Shown here: positions 1 through 9,612 of the stretch, piece after piece | How the letters are laid out: each line of letters begins with the position of its first letter | Numbering within the stretch: the stretch's first letter is position 1 | Assembly: GCA_007896885.1 (NCBI GenBank) | Contig: VOIU01000016.1 | Location: 16,926 to 80,925 of the forward strand | Reading direction: 5' to 3' | DNA length: 64,000 nucleotides | DNA from: Bacteroidaceae bacterium HV4-6-C5C | GTDB lineage: Bacteria; Bacteroidota; Bacteroidia; Bacteroidales; Bacteroidaceae | Program-made: the position numbers and the translations under genes | Notes under the pieces: generated by a model | Told to the model about the DNA's origin: nothing | Databases searched by the model: none | Seen by the model: the letters and a program-made list of their open reading frames with translations, nothing else

Positions 1-459
1 GGTATGTCCGATATGATTGCTGGCTCGTGCACGAACGGTATAAGTTGGCGTATCGTCTTTACATTCTATTTCCAGTGCTTTACGGAATGAATTCAAAGCC
101 TCACCTGTAAATTGCATATCGCTATAAATTCTGCCTAAAAGATAATAGGATTTCATCCGCTGTAAAGGGGTGCCATTATGATCGTAGTAGGCAGCAGCTT
201 CCAACATGGCTGAATCGGAAGGATGATTGACAAAACATTTATCATCGGCCTCGGTAGAAAGAAGAATATATTTCATGCGATCAGCACGATTTGCATCTTC
301 AATCTTACTCTGAAGGCGAAGCAGTAATGTCCTTACACTGTCAGGGCGAGCCTCCATTAATTTTTCCGCCTGATATAGATCATTTTGTAATGCAGTATTT
401 CTTTGTTCGCAACTCAATATAAATAGAAATAGTATAATTATAAATGTATATTTTTTCAT
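1..459 (-). CDS. TPR-type lipoprotein, N-terminal 153 residues (cut by window edge)
   Basis: The reading frame is open from an ATG at 459 to the window edge, so the C-terminus is missing. The first 17 residues are Lys-Lys followed by a hydrophobic stretch ending in a lipobox (FILSC), so a lipoprotein signal peptide is likely. The rest is helical, with spaced motifs such as SYYLLGRIYSDM and GEALNSFRKALEI that look like tetratricopeptide repeats. Bacteroides genomes hold many such proteins. Some continue into a transmembrane helix and a C-terminal DNA-binding domain, but that part is not visible here. Function is unknown; a sensory or scaffolding role is only a guess from family architecture. 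Confidence 0.75.
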   Translation of the reverse strand, partial: MKKYTFIIILFLFILSCEQRNTALQNDLYQAEKLMEARPDSVRTLLLRLQSKIEDANRADRMKYILLSTEADDKCFVNHPSDSAMLEAAAYYDHNGTPLQRMKSYYLLGRIYSDMQFTGEALNSFRKALEIECKDDTPTYTVRARASNHIGHT

Positions 460-497
460 TTCTAAATAGTTGTCTATTATTAAATATATATCCCGAA

Positions 498-505
498 CAA
501 AAGTA
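498..505 (-). promoter_or_regulatory. Promoter -7 box for the TPR lipoprotein
   Basis: On the minus strand this reads TACTTTTG, matching the Bacteroides -7 consensus TAnnTTTG, about 40 bp upstream of the ATG at 459. No clear TTTG -33 element is seen. Confidence 0.5.
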
Positions 506-858
506 ATATTAATTTTATATTAGTTGTACATTTAGATGGTTTATGAATAAAGATGAATCTGTGTCTGGTATTAACTTAATTTCATCCTTATAGTCAATAC
601 ACCCAACAAGTTTATTGGGGTAAATCCCAACACCGGCAATAGACATCTAAGAAATTTGCTCCCGGACAAATGGAAAAAGGAGAACTATAACGGAGATACT
701 TGCGATTTTTGCCTGTTTTGCAGGAGTTTTATGCGACTTTTACTCGTATCTTAGGGTGTTTTTACCCATATTTTCCACCTTTCTTATCTCTTAAAAAGCC
801 ATTTGGCGTAAGTATTTTGCAGTATTTTTATCTTCTTTTCATACCGCTAATATTGCTT

Positions 859-946
859 ACACACATACGTGGCGCAACTTACCCACAGCTGTGGTTCACG
901 TGCGTCACAATTGTGGAGCACATTACCCACAATTGTGGGTAACTGA
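859..946. repeat. Array of four 22-bp units, each with a CCACANNTGTGG palindrome
   Basis: Palindromes are centred at 866.5 (degenerate, CACATACGTG), 888.5 (CCACAGCTGTGG), 910.5 (CACAATTGTG) and 932.5 (ACCCACAATTGTGGGT). Each centre is exactly 22 bp from the next, two helical turns. The array lies in the non-coding stretch 460-1428, about 480 bp upstream of enolase. This could be an operator array, iteron-like protein sites or a dispersed repeat. The sequence shows the periodicity; the function is unknown. Confidence 0.6.
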
Positions 947-1060
947 AAGAGAGTATGCGTTGTGCCAAGAAAAACGGTCTGTAGATATGTAAGAGACGGT
1001 TTTATTGCGAAAAGGGAAGGTGAGGTAAGCGACTAAAAAAGGGGCATAGTAGTGGAAAGA

Positions 1061-1096
1061 CAGCAGGGTGCAATTAAATTTAATTGCACCCTGCTG
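1061..1096. repeat. 36-bp perfect palindrome with GTGCAATT satellites
   Basis: The 18-bp half 1061-1078 (CAGCAGGGTGCAATTAAA) is followed immediately by its exact reverse complement at 1079-1096. The octamer GTGCAATT or its complement recurs at 1068, 1082, 1105, 1152 and 1161, so there are five copies in about 100 bp. No gene is convincing in 460-1428. The element may be a cruciform-forming intergenic repeat or a cluster of binding sites. Confidence 0.6.
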
Positions 1097-1313
1097 TTTC
1101 GCTTAATTGCACCCTTGTATTTCACTATATACCAACCATTTAAGTCGATTAGTGCAATTGGTGCAATTAAAATACGCAAAAAAACTCTGGGTAGAGGGAG
1201 GGAAATTGAATAATACGATCCTTTTTCTTAAGCACAATTATAACTCAGTTGACAAAGAAATGATACACTTTTCCATCAAACATTTATTTTTAAACATTCT
1301 AAATAACATTAAC

Positions 1314-1344
1314 TTGTAATTACCACTGTGAAGGAGTATCTTTG
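1314..1344 (+). promoter_or_regulatory. Enolase promoter
   Basis: A TTG-type -33 element at 1314-1316 is followed after 20 bp by TATCTTTG at 1337-1344, matching TAnnTTTG. This predicts a leader of roughly 75-80 nt before the enolase ATG at 1429. Confidence 0.65.
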
Positions 1345-1362
1345 CCAATGAATTAAGGATAA

Positions 1363-2709
<1,347 letters not shown>

Positions 2710-2769
2710 AGAAAACAATCCTCTTCAGCCTCATCAGAGGTGCAATTGGATTATTATTGTATACTAACA

Positions 2770-2800
2770 GCGAGGGCGGACCTTAACGGTTCGCCCTCGC
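2770..2800. terminator. Bidirectional terminator between eno and the GH3 gene
   Basis: A 13-bp stem, GCGAGGGCGGACC with GGTTCGCCCTCGC (one G-U pair), encloses a 5-nt loop. It is followed by T-rich sequence on the plus strand and preceded by A-rich sequence only further out. It lies between two convergent genes. Confidence 0.75.
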
Positions 2801-2826
2801 TTCTTCAGTCCAAAAAAAACAAACAA

Positions 2827-5079
2827 TCATTCTACCACCCTAAAGAAAACCTCTTCACCTGTCTGACTATTCGGAGCCACCCAAAGGGAAAAATCTCCCG
2901 GTTCAACAACTTTCTTCATATTTATATCCCAGAAAGCTAATTCGCTTACGGGCAACTCGAATGTTACATTTTTCTTTTCACCGGGCTTCAATGTCACACG
3001 GGTAAAGCGTTTCAATTCTTTAACCGGACGAGTCACCGACCCTACTTTATCTCTTACGTATAATTGAGCAACCTCGGTTCCTTCGTATTTGCCGGTGTTT
3101 TCCAAATCGAATGTCACTTTCAATACCTCATTTTTCTTCAACGAGTTAGAGACCAACTTAACGTTGCTATATTTAAAAGTAGTGTATGACAATCCATAAC
3201 CAAACGGAAATAAAGGATCAACTCCGGCATCCAGATAGAAAGAGCGACAACCTAAAGAGGTCTGACCTGCACCTACCTGAATGTCATTCAACAAGACTTC
3301 ATCATGATTGGCCGGTCGACCGGTATTATTGTGCGCATAATAGATGGGTATCTGCCCCACTGCTTTCGGAAAAGTGATAGGAGTTTTGCCACTCGGTACC
3401 GCTTTACCCCAGAGTAAATCAGCCAGTGCAGGACCACCCATCGTACCGGGATGGAAAGAGTACAGCACAGCAGCAGATTCTTCAACTTCTTTTCCAATAG
3501 TCAAAGGACGACCGGCCATCACCACTGTCACAACCGGCTTACCTGTTTTTGCTAGAGCACTGATTAAAGCTCCCTGATCTCCTTGAAGATTCAAGTCTGC
3601 CAAAGAATGAGCTTCTCCGGAAAGAATAGCCTCTTCACCGACAAATGCCAGAATAACATCTGCCCGCGAAGCTGCCGATACAGCCTTTGATATACCTGCA
3701 GGATTTTTTTCACGACTATAAGTCAATCCGGGTTCGTAAATCACCTGTACTTTATCACCAACCAATTTCTTTATAGCATTCAAAGGAGTCACCGTATGGT
3801 TTTTATCACCATCGAACACCCATGTACCCATCTGTTCGTAAGGAGCATCAGCCATAGGACCAACCACTGCCACCGTTTTCACTGAAGCTTGCAGAGGCAA
3901 TGTTTGATTAGCATTCTTCAAAAGAATAGCAGATTCCACTGCAGCCTGCTTAGCAGCTTCAAGATGCGAAGGTGCGTACAGCACAGAAGGCTTCTTCTCA
4001 TCAACATAAGGATTGTCAAATAAACCCAAACGGAACTTCACACGTAAAATATTGCGCACAGCATCATCTATAGCTGATTCTTTCACCTTACCCTCTTTTA
4101 TCAATCCGGGTAATTCCTTCACAAAAGTATAGCTTACCATCTCCATATCCACACCGGCATTTGCAGCTTTCATTGCCACATCCTTAGAGTCGGCAGCAAA
4201 ACCATGCACCATCATCTCGCTAGCCGAAGCCCAATCGGAAACAACAAATCCGTCAAACCCCCACTCCTTACGAAGCACTTGCTTCAAGATAAACGAATTA
4301 CCGGTCGAAGGAACTCCATCATTATCATTAAAGGAAGTCATGAAAGTGGCAGCTCCAGCCTTAGACGCAGCCTCGAAAGGAGGAAGATACACTTCCCTCA
4401 AACGACGTTCGGGAATGAAAGTGGAATTATAATCCCGTCCACCTTCAGCAGCCCCATAACCCACAAAGTGTTTTGCACAAGCGGCAATTGACGTCGGACT
4501 GTTCAATGAATCGCCCTGAAACCCCTTTACCATGGCAACGCCCATTACGGAAGTCAGGTAAGTATCTTCTCCGCAACCTTCAGCAATACGCCCCCAACGC
4601 GGGTCACGGGCAATATCAATCATTGGAGCAAACGTCCAGCGTATGCCCACAGATGCCGCTTCAATAGCCGCAATTCTAGCTCCATCATGTGCCACTTGCG
4701 GATCGAAAGATGCAGCTTGTCCCAATGGGATAGGGAAAATAGTCTTAAAGCCGTGAATGACATCACGAGCCATAAGCAATGGAATTCCCAAATGGGATTC
4801 TTCCATAGCTACCCGTTGCAAAGCATTAACACGAGCAGGATCCACCTCATTCAGAATAGATCCCACTTCGCCTTTTTTGATAAGAGCAGCCATATCCTCC
4901 AGATTGCCATAAGAAGAAATCTGGTTCATCTGCCCTATCTTTTCCTCCAAAGACATTTTGGAGAGGAGTGCTTCCACTTTCTTTTCAATGGCAGCATCCG
5001 ACTTAGTCTGCGCCACATCCTTGCAAGAAATGAAAGGAAGCAACAGCAAACATACGGAGAAGAGCTTTATAAATTTCAT
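2827..5079 (-). CDS. bglX: GH3 family beta-glucosidase, lipoprotein (BglX-like)
   Basis: The 750-residue product starts with a signal peptide and lipobox (Cys19), so it is probably a lipoprotein of the periplasm or outer membrane. The GH3 N-terminal barrel includes the KH pair near 203-204 and the nucleophile motif GFVVSDW with Asp282. A GH3 C-terminal sandwich and a fibronectin-III-like domain (about 665-735) follow. Length and domain order match BglX-type exo-beta-glucosidases. It is the last gene of PUL1, 15 bp after the GH16 gene, and would release glucose from the oligosaccharides the GH16 enzyme makes. The exact linkage preference cannot be read from sequence. Confidence 0.92.
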   Translation of the reverse strand: MKFIKLFSVCLLLLPFISCKDVAQTKSDAAIEKKVEALLSKMSLEEKIGQMNQISSYGNLEDMAALIKKGEVGSILNEVDPARVNALQRVAMEESHLGIPLLMARDVIHGFKTIFPIPLGQAASFDPQVAHDGARIAAIEAASVGIRWTFAPMIDIARDPRWGRIAEGCGEDTYLTSVMGVAMVKGFQGDSLNSPTSIAACAKHFVGYGAAEGGRDYNSTFIPERRLREVYLPPFEAASKAGAATFMTSFNDNDGVPSTGNSFILKQVLRKEWGFDGFVVSDWASASEMMVHGFAADSKDVAMKAANAGVDMEMVSYTFVKELPGLIKEGKVKESAIDDAVRNILRVKFRLGLFDNPYVDEKKPSVLYAPSHLEAAKQAAVESAILLKNANQTLPLQASVKTVAVVGPMADAPYEQMGTWVFDGDKNHTVTPLNAIKKLVGDKVQVIYEPGLTYSREKNPAGISKAVSAASRADVILAFVGEEAILSGEAHSLADLNLQGDQGALISALAKTGKPVVTVVMAGRPLTIGKEVEESAAVLYSFHPGTMGGPALADLLWGKAVPSGKTPITFPKAVGQIPIYYAHNNTGRPANHDEVLLNDIQVGAGQTSLGCRSFYLDAGVDPLFPFGYGLSYTTFKYSNVKLVSNSLKKNEVLKVTFDLENTGKYEGTEVAQLYVRDKVGSVTRPVKELKRFTRVTLKPGEKKNVTFELPVSELAFWDINMKKVVEPGDFSLWVAPNSQTGEEVFFRVVE

Positions 5080-5094
5080 AACAATTTTTATACC

Positions 5095-6456
5095 TTAATT
5101 TTTCTGAAATACACGTACATAATCTACTTTCATTGTTATGGGTAAGGCGGTTTCATCTACTCCCTTATATCCACCCCAATCACCCCCCCAGGCTAGATTA
5201 AGAATTGGATAAAATTGGTATGTAAACGGCCACACGCTTTTGCCCGTTCCTTCATTTCTAAAGGTCATCAGTTCTGTTCCATCTACAAAGAACTTCAGAT
5301 AATCGGGTGTCCACTCACAAGCATAGACATGATATTCTGATTCGGCAGTTCCTATATTCTTGGCTGCTGTCTTTTGAGTGTTCTTCGTATGATTATAAGC
5401 CTCACAGTGGATTGAAGACGACACAACATTCGGGTCGGCACCAACCTCTTCCATAATATCAACCTCACCGCAATTGGGCCAAGGGTTAGTTGAGAAATTA
5501 TTGTTTGCAGGCATCATCCAGAAAGCAGGCCATGTCCCCTTACCTTTTGGAAGCAAAATACGAGCCTCAAAATAACCATAAAGCCATCCTGTATTCACCT
5601 TGGCATAGACACGTCCCGAATATATTTTTCCATCAGAACCCTTGAAGCAGTTTATACTCAATTTTCCATCTATCAATTCTGTTACGCGCTTGCCATCCGC
5701 CGAACCGTTTACATAGTTCTGAAGTTCATTATTTACCCATCCTGCATTTTGAACTTCGTGCGTCCAATCGCTACCAAGTACTGTACCTTCACTAAACTCA
5801 TCATGCCAAACCAAACGATAACCTTTAGGTGTTTCAATATCACGATCTTCCGCGGATTCTTGCTGTATAGCTACAGTTATCTTTTCTACACCTGAAACTA
5901 TATCTATAGAGCCATTTCTTGCGACCTTATTATCGTTAGGATCTGTTGTAAGTCGAATCGTCTTATTATCAGTTTTCTCAATTTTAATCCAACTATCATT
6001 AGACTTGGCATTCCAATCAGCAGATGCTACAACAGACAAGCTAAAACTTTCGCCACGAGAATTTGAATAAATTTCACGTTTTGAAACAGACATTGCACCC
6101 CCCTGCGTCACAGGTATTATTACCCGTTTTGAGCCAGATTTCACAATAACAGACCCGCTACGGTTTACCGTTCCTGTATTTGCTTTCACAGATACAGTAA
6201 CTTTCCCTGCACTTAGAGAAGAATCTGAAACCTTTGCTGTCACCCAAGAAGTGCAATCATCACTCGCAAATGCAGTCCATTCTCCACCGCTACAAGTAAC
6301 ACTTAGTAAGTACGTCCCTTCTATCGGAGTTGCTTCCACTTTTTCAGGAGAACACGTCAATACAATATCACTAGGTTGCGGATTATTTTCATCATCGCTA
6401 CTACCACAAGCTATTAATGAAAAAAATAGTATATACAATATATTATAACACTTCAT
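5095..6456 (-). CDS. GH16 endo-beta-glucanase with two BACON domains, lipoprotein
   Basis: The 453-residue product has a lipoprotein signal (lipobox ending at Cys17). Two BACON-type beta-sandwich modules follow (about 33-120 and 121-200), then a GH16 domain (about 212-453). The catalytic motif EVDIME is intact: Glu331 nucleophile, Asp333, Glu336 acid/base. WPAFWMMPAN and WPNCGEVDIMEE resemble laminarinase-type GH16 enzymes, so beta-1,3-glucan is the most likely substrate and mixed-linkage beta-glucan the alternative. BACON domains often act as spacers that hold a surface enzyme away from the membrane. It sits between the surface glycan-binding protein and the GH3 gene in PUL1. Confidence 0.9.
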   Translation of the reverse strand: MKCYNILYILFFSLIACGSSDDENNPQPSDIVLTCSPEKVEATPIEGTYLLSVTCSGGEWTAFASDDCTSWVTAKVSDSSLSAGKVTVSVKANTGTVNRSGSVIVKSGSKRVIIPVTQGGAMSVSKREIYSNSRGESFSLSVVASADWNAKSNDSWIKIEKTDNKTIRLTTDPNDNKVARNGSIDIVSGVEKITVAIQQESAEDRDIETPKGYRLVWHDEFSEGTVLGSDWTHEVQNAGWVNNELQNYVNGSADGKRVTELIDGKLSINCFKGSDGKIYSGRVYAKVNTGWLYGYFEARILLPKGKGTWPAFWMMPANNNFSTNPWPNCGEVDIMEEVGADPNVVSSSIHCEAYNHTKNTQKTAAKNIGTAESEYHVYACEWTPDYLKFFVDGTELMTFRNEGTGKSVWPFTYQFYPILNLAWGGDWGGYKGVDETALPITMKVDYVRVFQKN

Positions 6457-6500
6457 TCAGGTTATTTTTAATTATAAAATATCGAAAATATTATTTTTGT

Positions 6501-6555
6501 AAAAGAGGGATAAAATGAAATCCGAGAATTTTCTAGATAACATCCCCCCTCTTTT
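6501..6555 (-). other. Inverted repeat between the glycan-binding protein and GH16 genes
   Basis: AAAAGAGGG at 6501-6509 pairs with CCCTCTTTT at 6547-6555 in the 124-bp gap. The U-tract is poor, so this may be a partial terminator or an mRNA-stabilising hairpin that lowers enzyme expression relative to the binding proteins. Confidence 0.45.
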
Positions 6556-6580
6556 ATAAAAGAAATTGCTTATAAAAAAA

Positions 6581-7981
6581 CTATTTCTTAATAAGCGTAA
6601 TGTCACTAACTGTAATAACAGCACCTTCTGGAGCTCCACCAAAATCGAAGACTAATAACAGTTTCTGAACATCGGCATCCTTCGCTAGCTTGGCATTTTC
6701 TATTCTGAAAACATAGTCTCCACTTGGAAGTGCCTCTCTCACTGCAAAGAAAAAGTTACCATCATCAACAGGATCGGTCAACTTAACAGTCATGCCAGGC
6801 AATTTAATACTCGAGTTTACCTTTAATGAAAAATCTACTGTAGCATTAGCTGCGGCCGGAAGTTCGGTATAAAGTTTCCACTGAGCATGCCATTCTTCTG
6901 CAGGAGTAGCTACAGGAATTATAATGGTATGTTTACTCCCTTCGTGAGTAATTGCCGGAGTGGCAGGTATTGCGTTCCAGTTGGCATCACCAAAATAAGT
7001 CTCCTCTGTAAAAGCCTTATTAGTATCTACAGCTTTCCATATATTGCCCGCATCATTATAATCAAATGGGGTTGCAAGCTGATTGGGTACTTTAGTCCCA
7101 TCATCATTAGCATGATCTTTCAACACAAAACTCTCAATATTAATCTCGGTATTACTTGCATTACCGCCGAAGTCAAATACAATCTTCACATTGCTCATAT
7201 CAGCACCTTCAAGGTCAGATCCCCACAAAGCTTTTGGTTCTCCAGCCTCTAATGCAAAATCTTTATCCAGCAATATAAGATTATCATTATCAGCTTGACA
7301 AATTTTCACTTTTACACCTTTGTGAGCTACATTGGAAGTCAATATAACAGAAAAATCATAATGTTTTCCCGCTGAAATAGCCAGACCGGTCTTAATTGCC
7401 ATCTGAGCCTGCCAACGATCTGTCGTAGCTGTTGGTAGAGTCACAGTATAAGCTCCTTTAGACAAAACACATTGAGGAGCGGCTATTTGCGACCAGCCCG
7501 GAGCATACCAAAACCCTGGATTATGTGTAGGATCATCATTGTTACCGGGATTATTTGGAAGCTCAATTCCTTTGAACAAATTATACTGACTATCTTCAAC
7601 AAATCCTGGAAAACCAGTCATTTTCGTTTTTTCAACCTCAAATGTCTTTACAACAGATCCATCACTTATGCCATTAGCATTCTTTACTTTACATTCTACT
7701 GTATAAGATCCTTTTTTACGGTAATACTTTATAAAATTATATGCAGACGAGTATGAAGTTCCATCAATTATCCAAACAGGAGTGACTCCCGGAGCAGAAG
7801 TGAATTCAAACTTTGCATTATTTGTTTCCTGATCTACAGACACTTTAAAATTATCACTATAGTCGGATACTTGAGGTATATTACCATTAGCACCCGTATA
7901 TTCTTCAGGCGAACATGCAGCCATTGCAAAACCTGCGCTTGCAATCAACACTCCTGCCATATATTTAAAAATATTTTTCAT
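6581..7981 (-). CDS. Surface glycan-binding protein of PUL1 (SGBP, PKD-like N-terminus)
   Basis: The 466-residue product has a lipoprotein signal with a Cys near 23 (GFAMAACSPEE). The first ~100 mature residues look PKD/Ig-like. Two similar carbohydrate-binding-like modules follow: both contain a segment of the form TTDRWQAQMAIKT or AEEWHAQWKLYTE, then a KVxLxxxDDxNxxxxxD pattern and a VFDFGG strand (about 165-290 and 315-466). No catalytic motif is visible. Position directly after susD matches the SusE/SGBP-B slot. It probably holds glucan at the cell surface alongside SusD. The internal duplication suggests two glycan-binding sites. Confidence 0.8.
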   Translation of the reverse strand: MKNIFKYMAGVLIASAGFAMAACSPEEYTGANGNIPQVSDYSDNFKVSVDQETNNAKFEFTSAPGVTPVWIIDGTSYSSAYNFIKYYRKKGSYTVECKVKNANGISDGSVVKTFEVEKTKMTGFPGFVEDSQYNLFKGIELPNNPGNNDDPTHNPGFWYAPGWSQIAAPQCVLSKGAYTVTLPTATTDRWQAQMAIKTGLAISAGKHYDFSVILTSNVAHKGVKVKICQADNDNLILLDKDFALEAGEPKALWGSDLEGADMSNVKIVFDFGGNASNTEINIESFVLKDHANDDGTKVPNQLATPFDYNDAGNIWKAVDTNKAFTEETYFGDANWNAIPATPAITHEGSKHTIIIPVATPAEEWHAQWKLYTELPAAANATVDFSLKVNSSIKLPGMTVKLTDPVDDGNFFFAVREALPSGDYVFRIENAKLAKDADVQKLLLVFDFGGAPEGAVITVSDITLIKK

Positions 7982-8012
7982 ATCATTTATTATTTGATAG
8001 AGTTATAGTAAA

Positions 8013-9590
8013 CTATTTATAATCGTTCTGAACTAATGCAGGATCAGAATCCAACTCACCTTGTGCAATAGGAATATACTTCTTCTTAAGACTCCAAGAA
8101 TTTGTACGATAGCCATAAGTATCAGGAACAAGCGCTGTAGTAGCTTTATTATTAGCCGATACTCCACTAATACTTTCAGCACGTACAAGATCCCAATAAC
8201 GTTTTCCTTCACCTACAAATTCAAGGTGACGTTCTGTGAGCACATCATTAACTGTAATATTGTCAAGTCCTGTTAGCCCTGCTCGATTACGTACTAAGTT
8301 AAGCCAAGTCTTAGCTTCACCAGTTCCACTCCCACCTGTACGAAGAGATAATTCAGCTGCATTTAGTATAGTTTCAGCTAAGCGATAATAGCGGTAATTG
8401 TTGTTATAGTTTAAGTTCTGATCACCTTTAGATTGCTTATAATTTACATCATATGGTCTATATTTCTGCAACCAAATATGGGTATCTTGATAACGATCTT
8501 TGTAGGTCACACCACGAACATCCCAGCATGTTGCAGCACGACGCTTATCTGTTGGAGCAAACATTTCATAAGTTTCAATACGTATAGGTAAAAATCCCCA
8601 GCCGTCTCCTCCTGAAGACCAACCATCACCACCAGGCCATGTATTAGGAGAAATAAGAGTTGGAAGCACTGTTCCTCCAATGGCTAATGGACTTCCCCAA
8701 CCACGTTCGTTGTTAGTCTGTTCGTAGTTAATCTCCCATATCGATTCATCACACCACTCTCCGGCTGTTTCCCAAATATTAGCGTAATCAGGATTTAATG
8801 AATAACCAGGATATCCTATAATCTCCTTCATATAACCAAGCGCTTTTGAAAAACGAGCTTCATCATTTTGATACATCACCATCTCAGCATACATCATATA
8901 GGCCATAGCTTGTGTTACACGTCCCATCTGACTATCATCATCATTACCCTTTGCATCTTTGTAATACTTCATAGGCAAAACCTTAGATTCAATGATTGCT
9001 TCAAGTTCCGTGATTAGCTTATCATAAACTTCATCTGCTTTAAGCTGTGGAGCTGTATAAGGAGGTGTTGAGAGATTTTCAAGGTAGAAAGGTATATTAC
9101 CAAAATAGTGCCATAACATATTGTAGTAATAGACACGAAGACAACGCGCCTGCATTTCATAGCTCTTACTACTCGCTTCTGTAACATCTGTAGCCCAGCC
9201 AAGATATTTTAGCAAATCATTACAACGCTTGACACCTGAGTAATCGACAGTCCACAATGAATTGAGAGTATTATTTTCATCGCCTTCGTAATTGAATAAC
9301 TTTTGCCAATTCAGCATATCTCCCTTGTTAGAACCTCCTACCCAAGAATTATCACCCATGATTTCGGCATCTATATTAAGAGCATTATACTGTCCGAGCC
9401 CCCAGTCCGGCCAGTGAATAGGATCATACGCAGCAATCAGTGCTTCCTGAATATGTGCATCTGTTGTATAATAATTTTCCAAAGGCTCACCTGTAGGATT
9501 TTGCACCTCAAGGAATTCATCACTACAGCCGATAGTTAATACTGGAGCGACAACAAGTAAACCTATTGCTAATATTTTATTTGTTTTCAT
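8013..9590 (-). CDS. SusD/RagB family starch-binding-like outer-membrane lipoprotein (PUL1)
   Basis: The 525-residue product has a signal peptide with lipobox (VLTIGC, then SDEFLEV, the classic SusD N-terminus), TPR-like helices and the C-terminal pattern LAETILNAAELSLRTGG ... VLTERHLEFVGEGKRYWDLVR. I place the start at the ATG at 9590. An in-frame ATG at 9626 would overlap the susC stop and add 12 residues before a normal signal peptide. It lies 22 bp after susC. SusD is the lid of the SusC transporter and captures glycan. It should form the SusCD complex with the product of 9613-12852. Confidence 0.95.
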   Translation of the reverse strand: MKTNKILAIGLLVVAPVLTIGCSDEFLEVQNPTGEPLENYYTTDAHIQEALIAAYDPIHWPDWGLGQYNALNIDAEIMGDNSWVGGSNKGDMLNWQKLFNYEGDENNTLNSLWTVDYSGVKRCNDLLKYLGWATDVTEASSKSYEMQARCLRVYYYNMLWHYFGNIPFYLENLSTPPYTAPQLKADEVYDKLITELEAIIESKVLPMKYYKDAKGNDDDSQMGRVTQAMAYMMYAEMVMYQNDEARFSKALGYMKEIIGYPGYSLNPDYANIWETAGEWCDESIWEINYEQTNNERGWGSPLAIGGTVLPTLISPNTWPGGDGWSSGGDGWGFLPIRIETYEMFAPTDKRRAATCWDVRGVTYKDRYQDTHIWLQKYRPYDVNYKQSKGDQNLNYNNNYRYYRLAETILNAAELSLRTGGSGTGEAKTWLNLVRNRAGLTGLDNITVNDVLTERHLEFVGEGKRYWDLVRAESISGVSANNKATTALVPDTYGYRTNSWSLKKKYIPIAQGELDSDPALVQNDYK

Positions 9591-9612
9591 ATTATTGCTT
9601 ATGTTTTTTAAA

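Noticed and set aside
700..942. 80-codon plus-strand ORF
   Set aside because: Its C-terminal third is coded by the 22-bp palindrome array, and it has no ribosome binding site or family resemblance.
1107..1319. 70-codon plus-strand ORF
   Set aside because: It runs through the GTGCAATT repeats, has low-complexity AT-driven composition and ends at the enolase promoter.
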